This document shows positions 45,593 to 53,343 of a stretch of 64,000 nt of DNA, piece by piece (position 1 is the first letter of the stretch; each line of letters opens with the position of its first letter). This DNA comes from JAFGJQ01 sp964495075 (GTDB taxonomy: Bacteria > Planctomycetota > Phycisphaerae > UBA1845), in the NCBI GenBank assembly GCA_964495075.1, contig CAZBUJ010000015.1, forward strand, positions 1 to 64,000, written 5' to 3'. Made by a program: the position numbers and the translations under genes. The notes beneath the pieces were generated by a model. It was not told the origin of the DNA, did no database searches, and saw only the letters and a list, made by a program, of their open reading frames with translations.

Positions 45593-46207
45593 ATGCCCGA
45601 ACCAAGCGACGAAGAACTCATGCTGGCGGCCCGTGGCGGCGATCGCGAGGCCTACGCCCGCATCGTCTCCCGCCACTACCCGGCCATCGTCCGCTTCGCC
45701 CAGCGGTTCCACGCCCGGGTCGACCGCGATACCGCCGAAGACATCGCCCAGGACGTTTTCCTGAAAGCCTGGAAAGCCGCCCCCCGGTACGAGCCTCGGG
45801 CCGCCCTCGCCACCTGGCTGTTGCGGCTGGCGGTGAACACCTGCCTTAACTGGAGACGGGCTGGTAGGTTACGGCAAGCCCTGTCGCTCAGCGGCGAGGC
45901 CGCCCCGGACGTGGCGGCCGCCGACGTTGAGCCGACACCCGAGGCCGACGCGCGAGACCGGGCCGATCCGGTCCGGGAGGCCATTACTGCCCTCCCGATC
46001 ACCCAGCGGGCGGCCATCGTCCTGCGCCATTACCACGAGCTGTCGTACGCCGAAATCGGCGAAATCCTGGACATCTCGGTTCCCGCGGTCGAGTCGGTGC
46101 TGTTCCGGGCCCGCAGGCGACTCCGGACGCAACTCGCCCCGGTTTTTGACCGATCCCGACCGCAAGATACCGCGGGATCACGTGCTCAACCCTTAAGGAG
46201 GGCGTGA
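45593..46207 (+). CDS. ECF sigma factor of the EF-hand operon
   Basis: A 204-residue sigma factor from the ATG at 45593; the frame is open to 45443 with another ATG at 45533, and neither start has a clear ribosome site. Region 2: 'FAQRFHARVDRDTAEDIAQDVFLKAWKAAPRYEP', then 'ALATWLLRLAVNTCLNWRR'. Region 4: 'LPITQRAAIVLRHYHELSYAEIGEILDISVPAVESVLFRARRR', written here as three joined helices. It is followed after nine bases by a zinc anti-sigma gene. The operon parallels the sigma/anti-sigma/Spy unit at 12.5-15.5 kb. Confidence 0.88.
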   Translation: MPEPSDEELMLAARGGDREAYARIVSRHYPAIVRFAQRFHARVDRDTAEDIAQDVFLKAWKAAPRYEPRAALATWLLRLAVNTCLNWRRAGRLRQALSLSGEAAPDVAAADVEPTPEADARDRADPVREAITALPITQRAAIVLRHYHELSYAEIGEILDISVPAVESVLFRARRRLRTQLAPVFDRSRPQDTAGSRAQPLRRA

Positions 46208-46216
46208 GGAACCACG

Positions 46217-46684
46217 ATGCGATGTGGCAAAGTTCAACGTTGGATCTCAGCACGCCTCGACGGCGAGCTCGACGCGAAACGGCAAGCCCTCGTCGCGTCC
46301 CACCTGGACGGCTGCCCCGAGTGCCGGGCGTTCGCCGCCGACCTGCCGGCCCTGGATTCGCTGCTCGCGGCGGTCGACGTGGCGGAACCACGGTGGGGCT
46401 TCGAGGCCCGGGTCATGGCCCGAATCGCGAACGAAGCGGAGCCGGGCTCACTCACGCGAGTCGGCCACTGGTGCCGCTCCCTGCGACCGGCTCCGGTGGG
46501 GGTCGGTGCGGCCGCGTTTGCTGCTGGAATCGCCCTGGTCGTGCTGGCCAACGGCGAAGCGCCGAGCAACAGCGAACCTCATGACGATGCGGTGGCCGTG
46601 CTCGCCAGCGGCGTGCTCGGCATGACCGCCCGGCCCGCTCCGGAGGACGACTGGGTGAACCTGTTCTCCAGGTCGGAGGATTGA
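46217..46684 (+). CDS. Zinc-finger anti-sigma factor, membrane anchored
   Basis: A 155-residue protein with GAGGA before the ATG at 46217. The zinc-binding set is Cys3 and His29-x3-Cys33-x2-Cys36, in the same spacing as the anti-sigma at 13.2 kb. A membrane helix lies near 94-110 ('GVGAAAFAAGIALVVLA'). The periplasmic tail is about 45 residues and acidic. It should hold the preceding sigma factor inactive until a periplasmic signal arrives. It is three bases from the Spy-like gene. Confidence 0.87.
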   Translation: MRCGKVQRWISARLDGELDAKRQALVASHLDGCPECRAFAADLPALDSLLAAVDVAEPRWGFEARVMARIANEAEPGSLTRVGHWCRSLRPAPVGVGAAAFAAGIALVVLANGEAPSNSEPHDDAVAVLASGVLGMTARPAPEDDWVNLFSRSED

Positions 46685-46687
46685 GAC

Positions 46688-47245
46688 ATGGCATGGTTAC
46701 GACGGAGATGGCTGTGGCTGGTGCTGGTCGCCTCGCTCGCCTTCAACGCGGGCATGGGGACGACGTTCGGTGTCCGGGCACTCGATCGCCGGTGTGGAGG
46801 TCCCTGCCCCTCCGGTGGGTACCCCGACCACGCCGCCATTCTGGCCGAACTCGACCTCAGCCCCGAGCAACTGGCCCAGGCCGAAGCGGAATCCGGCATG
46901 CTTCACGCCGATGTTCGCGAGCTGTGCCAGGCGCTGGCCGTCGCGAGGATCACCCTCGCCGACCTGCTTCTGGCGGACGAACCTGACCAGGACGCGATCG
47001 CCGACCAGTTGGATACCCTCGCCTCACTGGACCGCCAGAAACAACAGCACATGGTGGATCACATCCTGCGGTTCAGCCGGATCCTGAACGACGAGCAGCG
47101 AGACGTATTTGGCAATATCGTGCGGCGGGTGTTCGCCCGCTGCGGGGAGGGGTACGGAGACCTGGGGGGACACGGCGGATGCGCCAAGATGCAGGGCGCC
47201 AACCCCGAAGGACCGTGCCCGCGTCACAAACCCGTACAAGAGTAA
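46688..47245 (+). CDS. Spy/CpxP-like periplasmic metal-sensor-type protein
   Basis: A 185-residue protein, GGAGG before the ATG. The N terminus is an anchor or signal (RRRWLWLVLVASLAFNAGMG). Residues 45-150 form helices with LTxxQ-type turns: 'LAELDLSPEQLAQAEAE' and 'RILNDEQRDVFGNIV'. Cys occur near the start ('RRCGGPCPSGG') and near the end ('FARCGEG', 'GGCAKM', 'EGPCPRHK'), with several His, so metal binding is plausible. It is the counterpart of the protein at 13.7 kb and probably works with the anti-sigma just upstream. Confidence 0.8.
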   Translation: MAWLRRRWLWLVLVASLAFNAGMGTTFGVRALDRRCGGPCPSGGYPDHAAILAELDLSPEQLAQAEAESGMLHADVRELCQALAVARITLADLLLADEPDQDAIADQLDTLASLDRQKQQHMVDHILRFSRILNDEQRDVFGNIVRRVFARCGEGYGDLGGHGGCAKMQGANPEGPCPRHKPVQE

Positions 47246-47269
47246 CCGGAAGGAACAGGAGTAGACAGA

Positions 47270-48247
47270 ATGACAAAGAACGTAGCGATGTTGTTGTTGG
47301 CGGGAGTGGTAATGGCGGCGTTCGTGGGCGCGGCCTACGCCGGCGATGAAGGAACCGGCCAGACCATCCCCCCGGAGCGGCAGGCGAAGCTGATGGCGAA
47401 GTTCGGTGACCGGGGCATCGACGCCAACGAGGATGGCGTCCTCACCAGGGACGAGGTCCATGCCTTCTTCGCAGAAATGCACGGTAACGGCATGAAGCCT
47501 GGCTGCGGTGGGCAAGGCAAAGGCGGCCCCGGGCTCGCCGGGTTTGGCCCCTGCGGCGGCCAGGGCCCCGGGGCGACGGTTCATCATGTGGGCATGGCGC
47601 TGACTTACCTGGACGTCCTCAGCCAGGACGCACCACCTGACGGCTTCAACGCGACCACTCATCCGTACGTCGACACCGATGGCGACGGACAGCTCAGCAA
47701 CGACGAGTGGAAGGCGTTCGCTGAAAAGAAGCGCAACGGGATCGTCGAGATGATCCTGACCCAACACCCCGAACTCGACAAGGACGGCGACAAGACCCTC
47801 AACGACGAGGAACTGGACGCGGTCCACGTGATGTTCCGGTCCCAACTTGTGGTCTTGCACCCGGAAGCCGACACGGACAAGGACGGCACGTTGACCGAAG
47901 AGGAATTCGTGGTGTTCCGCGACGCGCACATCGAGGCGATGCGCACGGAGATGCTCAAATCGCACTCCGAGGCGGACCTCGACAAGGACGGCAAGCTCAG
48001 TGACGGCGAGATGCACGCGTTCATGGAGAAGTGCCAGAGCGGTGGCCTGTTCGGTTGCTGTGTGGGTGGCAAAGGCTGCCAGGGCGTGGGCTGCCAGGGT
48101 GTATGCTGCCAAGGCACAGGGTGCCAAGGCAGGGATGGCTGCAAGGCCAAGGGCTGCGACGGCAAATGCAAAGTCGGCTGCCAGGGCATGACGAAGGGCT
48201 GCACGCCCGGCTGTCTGATGAACAAGCCCGAGGGCGGCCAGTCCTGA
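47270..48247 (+). CDS. Secreted EF-hand protein with Cys-Gly-rich tail
   Basis: A 325-residue protein, AGGAG before the ATG at 47270. Signal peptide 1-24, cut after AYA. Five EF-hand loops are readable: 51-62 (DANEDGVLTRDE), 135-146 (DTDGDGQLSNDE), 170-181 (DKDGDKTLNDEE), 201-212 (DTDKDGTLTEEE) and 236-247 (DLDKDGKLSDGE). A Gly-rich linker with two Cys lies at 77-102. Residues 255-315 contain 14 Cys in 61 positions, arranged around repeated CQG units, an unusual tail that could bind thiophilic metals or crosslink. It is the last gene of the sigma/anti-sigma/Spy operon and is followed by a strong hairpin. Calcium binding is likely; the tail's role is unknown. Confidence 0.85.
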   Translation: MTKNVAMLLLAGVVMAAFVGAAYAGDEGTGQTIPPERQAKLMAKFGDRGIDANEDGVLTRDEVHAFFAEMHGNGMKPGCGGQGKGGPGLAGFGPCGGQGPGATVHHVGMALTYLDVLSQDAPPDGFNATTHPYVDTDGDGQLSNDEWKAFAEKKRNGIVEMILTQHPELDKDGDKTLNDEELDAVHVMFRSQLVVLHPEADTDKDGTLTEEEFVVFRDAHIEAMRTEMLKSHSEADLDKDGKLSDGEMHAFMEKCQSGGLFGCCVGGKGCQGVGCQGVCCQGTGCQGRDGCKAKGCDGKCKVGCQGMTKGCTPGCLMNKPEGGQS

Positions 48248-48288
48248 TCACGGCGTGCCCCCATCGAGCACTCGATTCGCGCACATTC

Positions 48289-48321
48289 GGGCCCCGCTCC
48301 GCCAACGGCGGGGCGGGGCCC
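48289..48321 (+). terminator. Strong hairpin after the EF-hand gene
   Basis: A 15-bp GC-rich stem (48289-48303 with 48307-48321, one G-T pair) has a 3-base loop and is followed by AATCGTTAA. It lies 41 bases past the stop and ends the sigma/anti-sigma/Spy/EF-hand operon. Confidence 0.7.
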
Positions 48322-48508
48322 AATCGTTAAAGGCCGAGTGAAACACGCGCCTCGTCGAGCCCCTCCCCACCCAAAAGGTCCGGATTCATCCCGCCCGGAA
48401 GCGACGACCCCGTGGCTCCCCCGTCCACCGAGTCCCTGACGCCATCTGGATTCCGAATCCGGATCGAGATTATGTGTTTCTGTCGTGGTACAGTGGGCAG
48501 GGGCCATT

Positions 48509-49081
48509 ATGCATCCCACGACCCATACAACCCTGCTGGCCAGACTGTCCGCCGGGTCCGACCCCGCCGCCTGGCGGGAATTCTGCGATCGGTACGGCGA
48601 CCTCATCCGCAACTATTGTCGGCGGCAGGGATTGCAGCCGACCGACTGCGATGACGTGCTGCAGGAAGTGCTGCTCGGCCTGAGCAAGGCGATGCCCGGC
48701 TTCGTCTATGATCCGAGCAAAGGGATGTTCCGGTCCTACCTCCGAACTTTCGTGAGCCGGGCGGTTTTTCGGCGATTTCGTCAGGAACGAGCCGAACCCA
48801 TGCAATTGGATATGGGACAGGTGACAGTCCAGGCGACAGAGGACCGGATCTGGGAGGAGGAATGGCAGCAGCACCATGTCCGTTTGGCCATGCGGGTGAT
48901 CGACGTTGAGTTCGGGGCGCGACAGCGAGCTGCGTTCGAGGCGTACGCCGTCGACGGCCGAACTGCCGCCGACACGGCGGATATGCTCGGACTCAGCGTC
49001 GACAACGTCTACCAGATCAAGTCCAGAATACTACGACGCCTGAGTGAACTGATCGAAGCACAGGTCCAGGAGGAGGGCTGA
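48509..49081 (+). CDS. ECF sigma factor linked to kinase B
   Basis: A 190-residue sigma factor from the ATG at 48509 (a GTG at 48485 adds eight residues). Region 2 reads 'DCDDVLQEVLLGLSKAMPGFVYDP' after 'DLIRNYCRRQG', and region 4 reads 'RQRAAFEAYAVDGRTAADTADMLGLSVDNVYQIKSRI'. It is two bases upstream of a TPR kinase gene, so the two are cotranslated. This repeats the sigma-kinase order of the module at 37-41 kb but with a different sigma subfamily (that sigma has a longer region-2/region-4 linker). A role in kinase-dependent sigma control is likely. Confidence 0.88.
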   Translation: MHPTTHTTLLARLSAGSDPAAWREFCDRYGDLIRNYCRRQGLQPTDCDDVLQEVLLGLSKAMPGFVYDPSKGMFRSYLRTFVSRAVFRRFRQERAEPMQLDMGQVTVQATEDRIWEEEWQQHHVRLAMRVIDVEFGARQRAAFEAYAVDGRTAADTADMLGLSVDNVYQIKSRILRRLSELIEAQVQEEG

Positions 49082-49083
49082 TC

Positions 49084-51219
49084 GTGCCAGGATCCAAGGA
49101 ACCCGATTCGGACTGGTATCGGGACTCAGGTCAAATCCTTGATACGCTGCGGCGCGGACGCGGGGGGCGAAAGCGCCCCCCACGCATCGGCGGCTACGAC
49201 GGGCTCTACGAACTTCGCCGCGGCGGGCAGGGCATCGTGTACGTCGGTCGCCAGCGCTCCACCAATCGTCAAGTGGCCATCAAGGTCTTGTCGGAGGGCG
49301 TGCTGGGTGAAACGGTACGCCGACGACGCTTCGAACGGGAAATCGAGCTCGTGGCCGGCATGCGCGACCGGCGGATCGTCGGCGTCTACGACAGCGGGTT
49401 TACCGAGGAAGACCATCCCTACCTCGTCATGGAGTACATCGACGGCGTGCCCCTCGACGAGTACCTGGCGGGCCTGGCCGGGCATCGCGACAAACCGCTG
49501 ACACTCGATGGCGCGCTGCGTCTCTTCGTGGGGGTCTGCCAGGCAGTGAACCACGCTCACCAGCGCGGCGTTATTCACCGCGACCTCAAGCCGAGCAACA
49601 TCCTCATCGATCCGGCCGGCGAGCCCCACGTTCTCGACTTCGGCGTGGCCAAGGCCCCGGCCCCCGACGCACCCGCCACCGCGACCGAGGGATTCCTCGG
49701 GACGCTCGCCTACGCCTCGCCCGAACAGGTTACCCGGGACCCGATGGGCATCGACGTCCGCAGCGACGTCTACGCGCTCGGCGTCATCCTTTACCAGACG
49801 CTGACCGGTCGGCTTCCTTATCCGACGTCGGGACCACTGACCGACGTGCTGCACGCCATCACCTCGGTCGATCCCGTCCGCCCCAGCGCCGCCGTTCGGA
49901 GTGCGCCGCCACCGGCGGGCGCTCCCGAATCCATCCGCTGGCAACTCAACGACGAGATCGACACCATCACGCTGACCGCGCTGGCGAAGGACCCGGAACG
50001 CCGCTACGCCACGGCCGGCGCGCTCGGACGCGACGTCCAACGATTCCTCGACGGCCAGGCCATCGAGGCCAAGCGGGACAACCCGCTCTACGTCCTGCGC
50101 AAGCTCATCACGCGGCATAAACTCGTGTCGTCGCTGCTTGCCATTCTGTTGCTGGCCGTCGTCGCCTTCTCCATCGGAATGTCCGCCCTCTATCAGAAGG
50201 CCCGCGTCGAAGCGGAGAAGGCCACCCAGATCCGGATCTTCCTCGAAGACACGCTGGCCTCTGTCGATCCGGCGTCTCCGGGCGAGGAGGTCACCGTCCG
50301 TGAAGTGCTCGATGAGGCGGTCCATTGGATCGACCTCGCCCTGGCCGATCAACCCGAAGTGCGAGCGTCCATCCACGCCACGATGGGCAACAGCTACCGC
50401 GCCTTGGGGCAGTACGAGGCGGCGGAAACGCAATTGCAGGCGTCGCTCGAAATCGCCCGCGAGCTTCACGGCGACGACAGCCTGATCGTGAGCAACGGCA
50501 TGAGCCTCCTCGCGCTGCTGTACAGCGATCGCGGGGAGCACGACGAGAGCATTCGCATCTTGCGCGACGTGGTGGCGCTGCGCCGCCGCCGGCTCGGCGA
50601 CGACCACCTGAGCGTGGCCTATGCGCTCAGCAATCTCGGCTTGGTCCTCCAGGCCGGGTACGGCCCGACGGACGAAGCCGGATCGGTCTGGCGGCAGGCG
50701 CTGGCGATCCGAGAAGCCCACCTCGGCCCCAATCATCCGGACACGGCGATGTCGCGCTTCCGCCTCGCCGAGTGGCAAGCGGCCACGGGCGACCTCGTCA
50801 CCGCCGCACAAAACCACGCCGCCGTGCTGGCCGCACGGCGCGATGCGTTGCGGGCGGGGCACCCGGACATCGAACGATCCCTGCTCGCCCTGGGACGGCT
50901 CCGCGTGCAGTTAGGCGAAGCCGCGGATGCCGAACCGCTGCTGCGGGAATGCCTGGCCCTGCGGCAGCAACGGCTGCCGGAGAACCACTATCGCATCGCC
51001 GAGGCCGCGTCGGCCCTCGGCGCCTGCCTCGTGCACTTGGAACAGTTTGAAGAAGCCGAACGCCTCCTCATGAACGCGGTTGAAGGTCTGCCGCCGGACG
51101 CGACGACGGACAACGCCGCGCGGTGGGAAGCCCTGAACTATCTTGCCCAGCTCTATGACGCGTCGGGCCGCCCGCGGGAGGCCCAGGACTGTCGCGACCA
51201 AATGACGCCGAGCGACTGA
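49084..51219 (+). CDS. Ser/Thr protein kinase with TPR tail (module B)
   Basis: A 711-residue membrane kinase starting at a GTG with GGAGGAGGG upstream, two bases after the sigma stop. The catalytic domain covers about 35-325: 'LRRGGQGIVYVG', 'VAIKVLSEG', 'HRDLKPSNIL', 'LDFGVAK', 'YASPEQ'. One membrane helix at about 345-365 ('LLAILLLAVVAFSIGMSALY'). The periplasmic part has about six TPR units ('NSYRALGQYEAAETQLQASL' type). It is a shorter paralogue of the kinase at 37-40 kb. It may sense through the TPR part and act on its partner sigma factor. Confidence 0.92.
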   Translation: MPGSKEPDSDWYRDSGQILDTLRRGRGGRKRPPRIGGYDGLYELRRGGQGIVYVGRQRSTNRQVAIKVLSEGVLGETVRRRRFEREIELVAGMRDRRIVGVYDSGFTEEDHPYLVMEYIDGVPLDEYLAGLAGHRDKPLTLDGALRLFVGVCQAVNHAHQRGVIHRDLKPSNILIDPAGEPHVLDFGVAKAPAPDAPATATEGFLGTLAYASPEQVTRDPMGIDVRSDVYALGVILYQTLTGRLPYPTSGPLTDVLHAITSVDPVRPSAAVRSAPPPAGAPESIRWQLNDEIDTITLTALAKDPERRYATAGALGRDVQRFLDGQAIEAKRDNPLYVLRKLITRHKLVSSLLAILLLAVVAFSIGMSALYQKARVEAEKATQIRIFLEDTLASVDPASPGEEVTVREVLDEAVHWIDLALADQPEVRASIHATMGNSYRALGQYEAAETQLQASLEIARELHGDDSLIVSNGMSLLALLYSDRGEHDESIRILRDVVALRRRRLGDDHLSVAYALSNLGLVLQAGYGPTDEAGSVWRQALAIREAHLGPNHPDTAMSRFRLAEWQAATGDLVTAAQNHAAVLAARRDALRAGHPDIERSLLALGRLRVQLGEAADAEPLLRECLALRQQRLPENHYRIAEAASALGACLVHLEQFEEAERLLMNAVEGLPPDATTDNAARWEALNYLAQLYDASGRPREAQDCRDQMTPSD

Positions 51220-51291
51220 CGGACGACTCCACCCCGCCTCAGGCGACCCGTGACTCATCAAGGCGACTCGGCGATCGGCGATTCGTGCCCG

Positions 51292-52095
51292 CTACCGGCG
51301 GCTGCCGACCAGCAACATGAAACCGAGAAAAATGAGCAGCACGGAGACCGCCACGGCGAAACGCCGTTCGGAGATCCGGTGGTGGGCCGCCATGCCCAAC
51401 GCCGCCCCCGCCACCGTGGCCGGCAGCAGCCAGAGTGCTGCACGCAACTCCCCCATCCCCAGCAGCCCCTCGTATGCATAGACACCCGACCGGATGCCAC
51501 CCATCAGCAGGAAGCACCAGAGCAGCGTCGCTCGAAACGCCGATTTGTCCAGACCGTGGCCGTGAAGGAACACGATGACCGGTGGACCGCCGGTGCCAAA
51601 CAGACCGGCCAGTGTCCCGGACGCCAGCCCGGCCGGCACCGAAAGCCAGGATTTCGCCGGTCGCGCGGCGCGGTCTTGCCCACGCTCGGCCGGCGGCGGA
51701 GATTCCTGCGCGGCGCGGCGGACTCGTTCCTCCCGCAAGAACCACAAGCCCGCGCCCAGCACGACGACGCCGAGCACCCGTTTTAGCCATAGTACGTCGC
51801 CCCCCGCTAGCAGTTTGGCCCCAATCACCAGCCCGATCACCATGCTCGGCATCAGGCCCGCCAGTAACCACGGCCGCGCGTGACGCCACGAGTGGCGCAA
51901 CACCCAGACCTCTGTGACGAGGGACAGCACCATGAAGGTCGCCACCGCACCGGCCAGGTCGGGCAGCAACAATGCCAGCAACGCCATCGCGAACATACCG
52001 GCCCCGAACCCGACGGTGGCGTAAATCAACTGCGCCCCCGCCACCACCAGGCTGCAAAGCACAAAAGCGGTCGTATCCGGAAACAACTCTGGCAT
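51292..52095 (-). CDS. TauE/SafE-family sulfite/sulfonate exporter-like permease
   Basis: A 267-residue protein with eight hydrophobic segments in two halves, starting at the ATG at 52095. The family repeat is seen at 'YATVGFGAGMFAMALLALLLPD' and 'LASGTLAGLFGTGGPPVIVFL'. A charged cytoplasmic loop (RVRRAAQESPPPAERGQDRAAR) separates the halves. Relatives export sulfite, sulfoacetate or other organic anions; the substrate is unknown here. It converges on the kinase B gene with a 72-base gap and is divergent from the EamA transporter. Confidence 0.83.
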   Translation of the reverse strand: MPELFPDTTAFVLCSLVVAGAQLIYATVGFGAGMFAMALLALLLPDLAGAVATFMVLSLVTEVWVLRHSWRHARPWLLAGLMPSMVIGLVIGAKLLAGGDVLWLKRVLGVVVLGAGLWFLREERVRRAAQESPPPAERGQDRAARPAKSWLSVPAGLASGTLAGLFGTGGPPVIVFLHGHGLDKSAFRATLLWCFLLMGGIRSGVYAYEGLLGMGELRAALWLLPATVAGAALGMAAHHRISERRFAVAVSVLLIFLGFMLLVGSRR

Positions 52096-52160
52096 GCGGC
52101 CGACGGCCGCCGCTCCGCTAATCAACTGGTCACCTGCTTGCGGCCGACGGCTGCCGCTCC
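52096..52160. repeat. Imperfect 21-bp direct repeat between transporters
   Basis: The 21-base unit at 52096-52116 recurs at 52140-52160 with one change. The bases after each copy also match, as A[CT]TGGTCAC[CT]TGCT, so a longer duplication with a 10-base insertion is likely. GCGGCC-GGA-GGCCGC at about 52189-52203 forms a hairpin. Confidence 0.6.
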
Positions 52161-52224
52161 ATTGGTCACTTGCTCAACTGCTCAACTCGCGGCCGGAGGC
52201 CGCGGTCCCTATCATAGCCAGTCC

Positions 52225-53166
52225 ATGTACGAAAACATGCAAGCATACATCGGACCGGGGGCCGGCCTGGCCACTTCCGTCCTCTGGACCGGCACGTCGC
52301 TGCTGTTCACCGCCGGCGGCAAGCGGATCGGTCCGACCTGGCTCAATGCCATCCGCATCGGACTGGCCATCGTGCTGCTCGGGGCGACCCACCGCCTCCT
52401 CGCCGGCGCCTGGCTTCCCCCCGCGGTGTGGGGCCAGGTGGTGTTTCTCGCGGCGTCCGGCGTCGTGGGGCTCGCCATTGGCGATCAGGCCCTGTTCACC
52501 GCGTTCGTCGATATCGGGCCGCGACTCGCCATGCTCATCATGGCCACTTCACCCATTTTCGCCATCCTCTTCGGCTGGGCCGCCTTGGGCGAGACTCTTG
52601 GCCCGCTCTCCTGGGTCGGCATTGTCATGACGGTCGTCGGCGTCGGCTGGGTCGTCCTCGAACGACCCGCCGCGCCTGGACGTCACGCGTGCCACCGGGT
52701 GCGCGGCCTGACGCTTGCCTTCGTCGCCGCCGCCTGCCAGGCCGGCGGATTGCTGTTGAGCAAGCAGGGGATCGGCCACGGGTGGCTACCGCCCGAGCAA
52801 CACCTCACGCCCCAGGCCGCGACGTTGGTGCGGATGTGTTTCGCCGGCCTCGGCATGGTGCCGATCCTCGTGATCCACGGCTTGCGCCAGCGCGGCCGAA
52901 CCCGACGCTCGGGGTCCTGGGGCGCGGGAGTCGGGTTCGTCGCGTGCGGCGCCGTGGTCGGACCCTACCTCGGCGTGTGGATGTCGCTGGTGGCCACCGA
53001 CCGGGCGCCGCTGGGCATCGCCCAGACGCTGTGCTCGTTGAGCCCCGTTTTCCTGCTGCCGTTCGCGGCGATGATCCACAAGGAGCGCATCGGGGTACGG
53101 GCGGTTCTCGGGGCGGTGCTGGCCGTCGGTGGGTCGGCGGTGCTGTTTTTTCACACTCCCTCGTGA
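52225..53166 (+). CDS. EamA-family transporter (DMT superfamily)
   Basis: A 313-residue protein with about ten hydrophobic helices in two EamA repeats. The first repeat ends with 'FGWAALGETLGPLSWVGIVMTVVGV'; the second with 'HKERIGVRAVLGAVLAVGGSAVL'. Both contain the conserved Glu after a Pro/Gly turn. I start at the ATG at 52225, since the frame upstream is in the overlapping exporter region; an alternative is the ATG at 52237. Family members export or import small metabolites; the substrate cannot be read. No operon partner. Confidence 0.85.
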   Translation: MYENMQAYIGPGAGLATSVLWTGTSLLFTAGGKRIGPTWLNAIRIGLAIVLLGATHRLLAGAWLPPAVWGQVVFLAASGVVGLAIGDQALFTAFVDIGPRLAMLIMATSPIFAILFGWAALGETLGPLSWVGIVMTVVGVGWVVLERPAAPGRHACHRVRGLTLAFVAAACQAGGLLLSKQGIGHGWLPPEQHLTPQAATLVRMCFAGLGMVPILVIHGLRQRGRTRRSGSWGAGVGFVACGAVVGPYLGVWMSLVATDRAPLGIAQTLCSLSPVFLLPFAAMIHKERIGVRAVLGAVLAVGGSAVLFFHTPS

Positions 53167-53343
53167 CCGCCCCGGGCGGGCGTCGAGATGGCGCGGAACG
53201 TAGCCGTTTGTGGCGTCATTGGTTCCGCTCACCGATCGATCCGCGCCGCGCGTGGCACGAAGATTGCATATCGCTAATGCGTGCGGTTGCCAGGCATACG
53301 CTGATGTACGGCTCAGCGAGCGGGCAGTACGTGGAGATTCATC

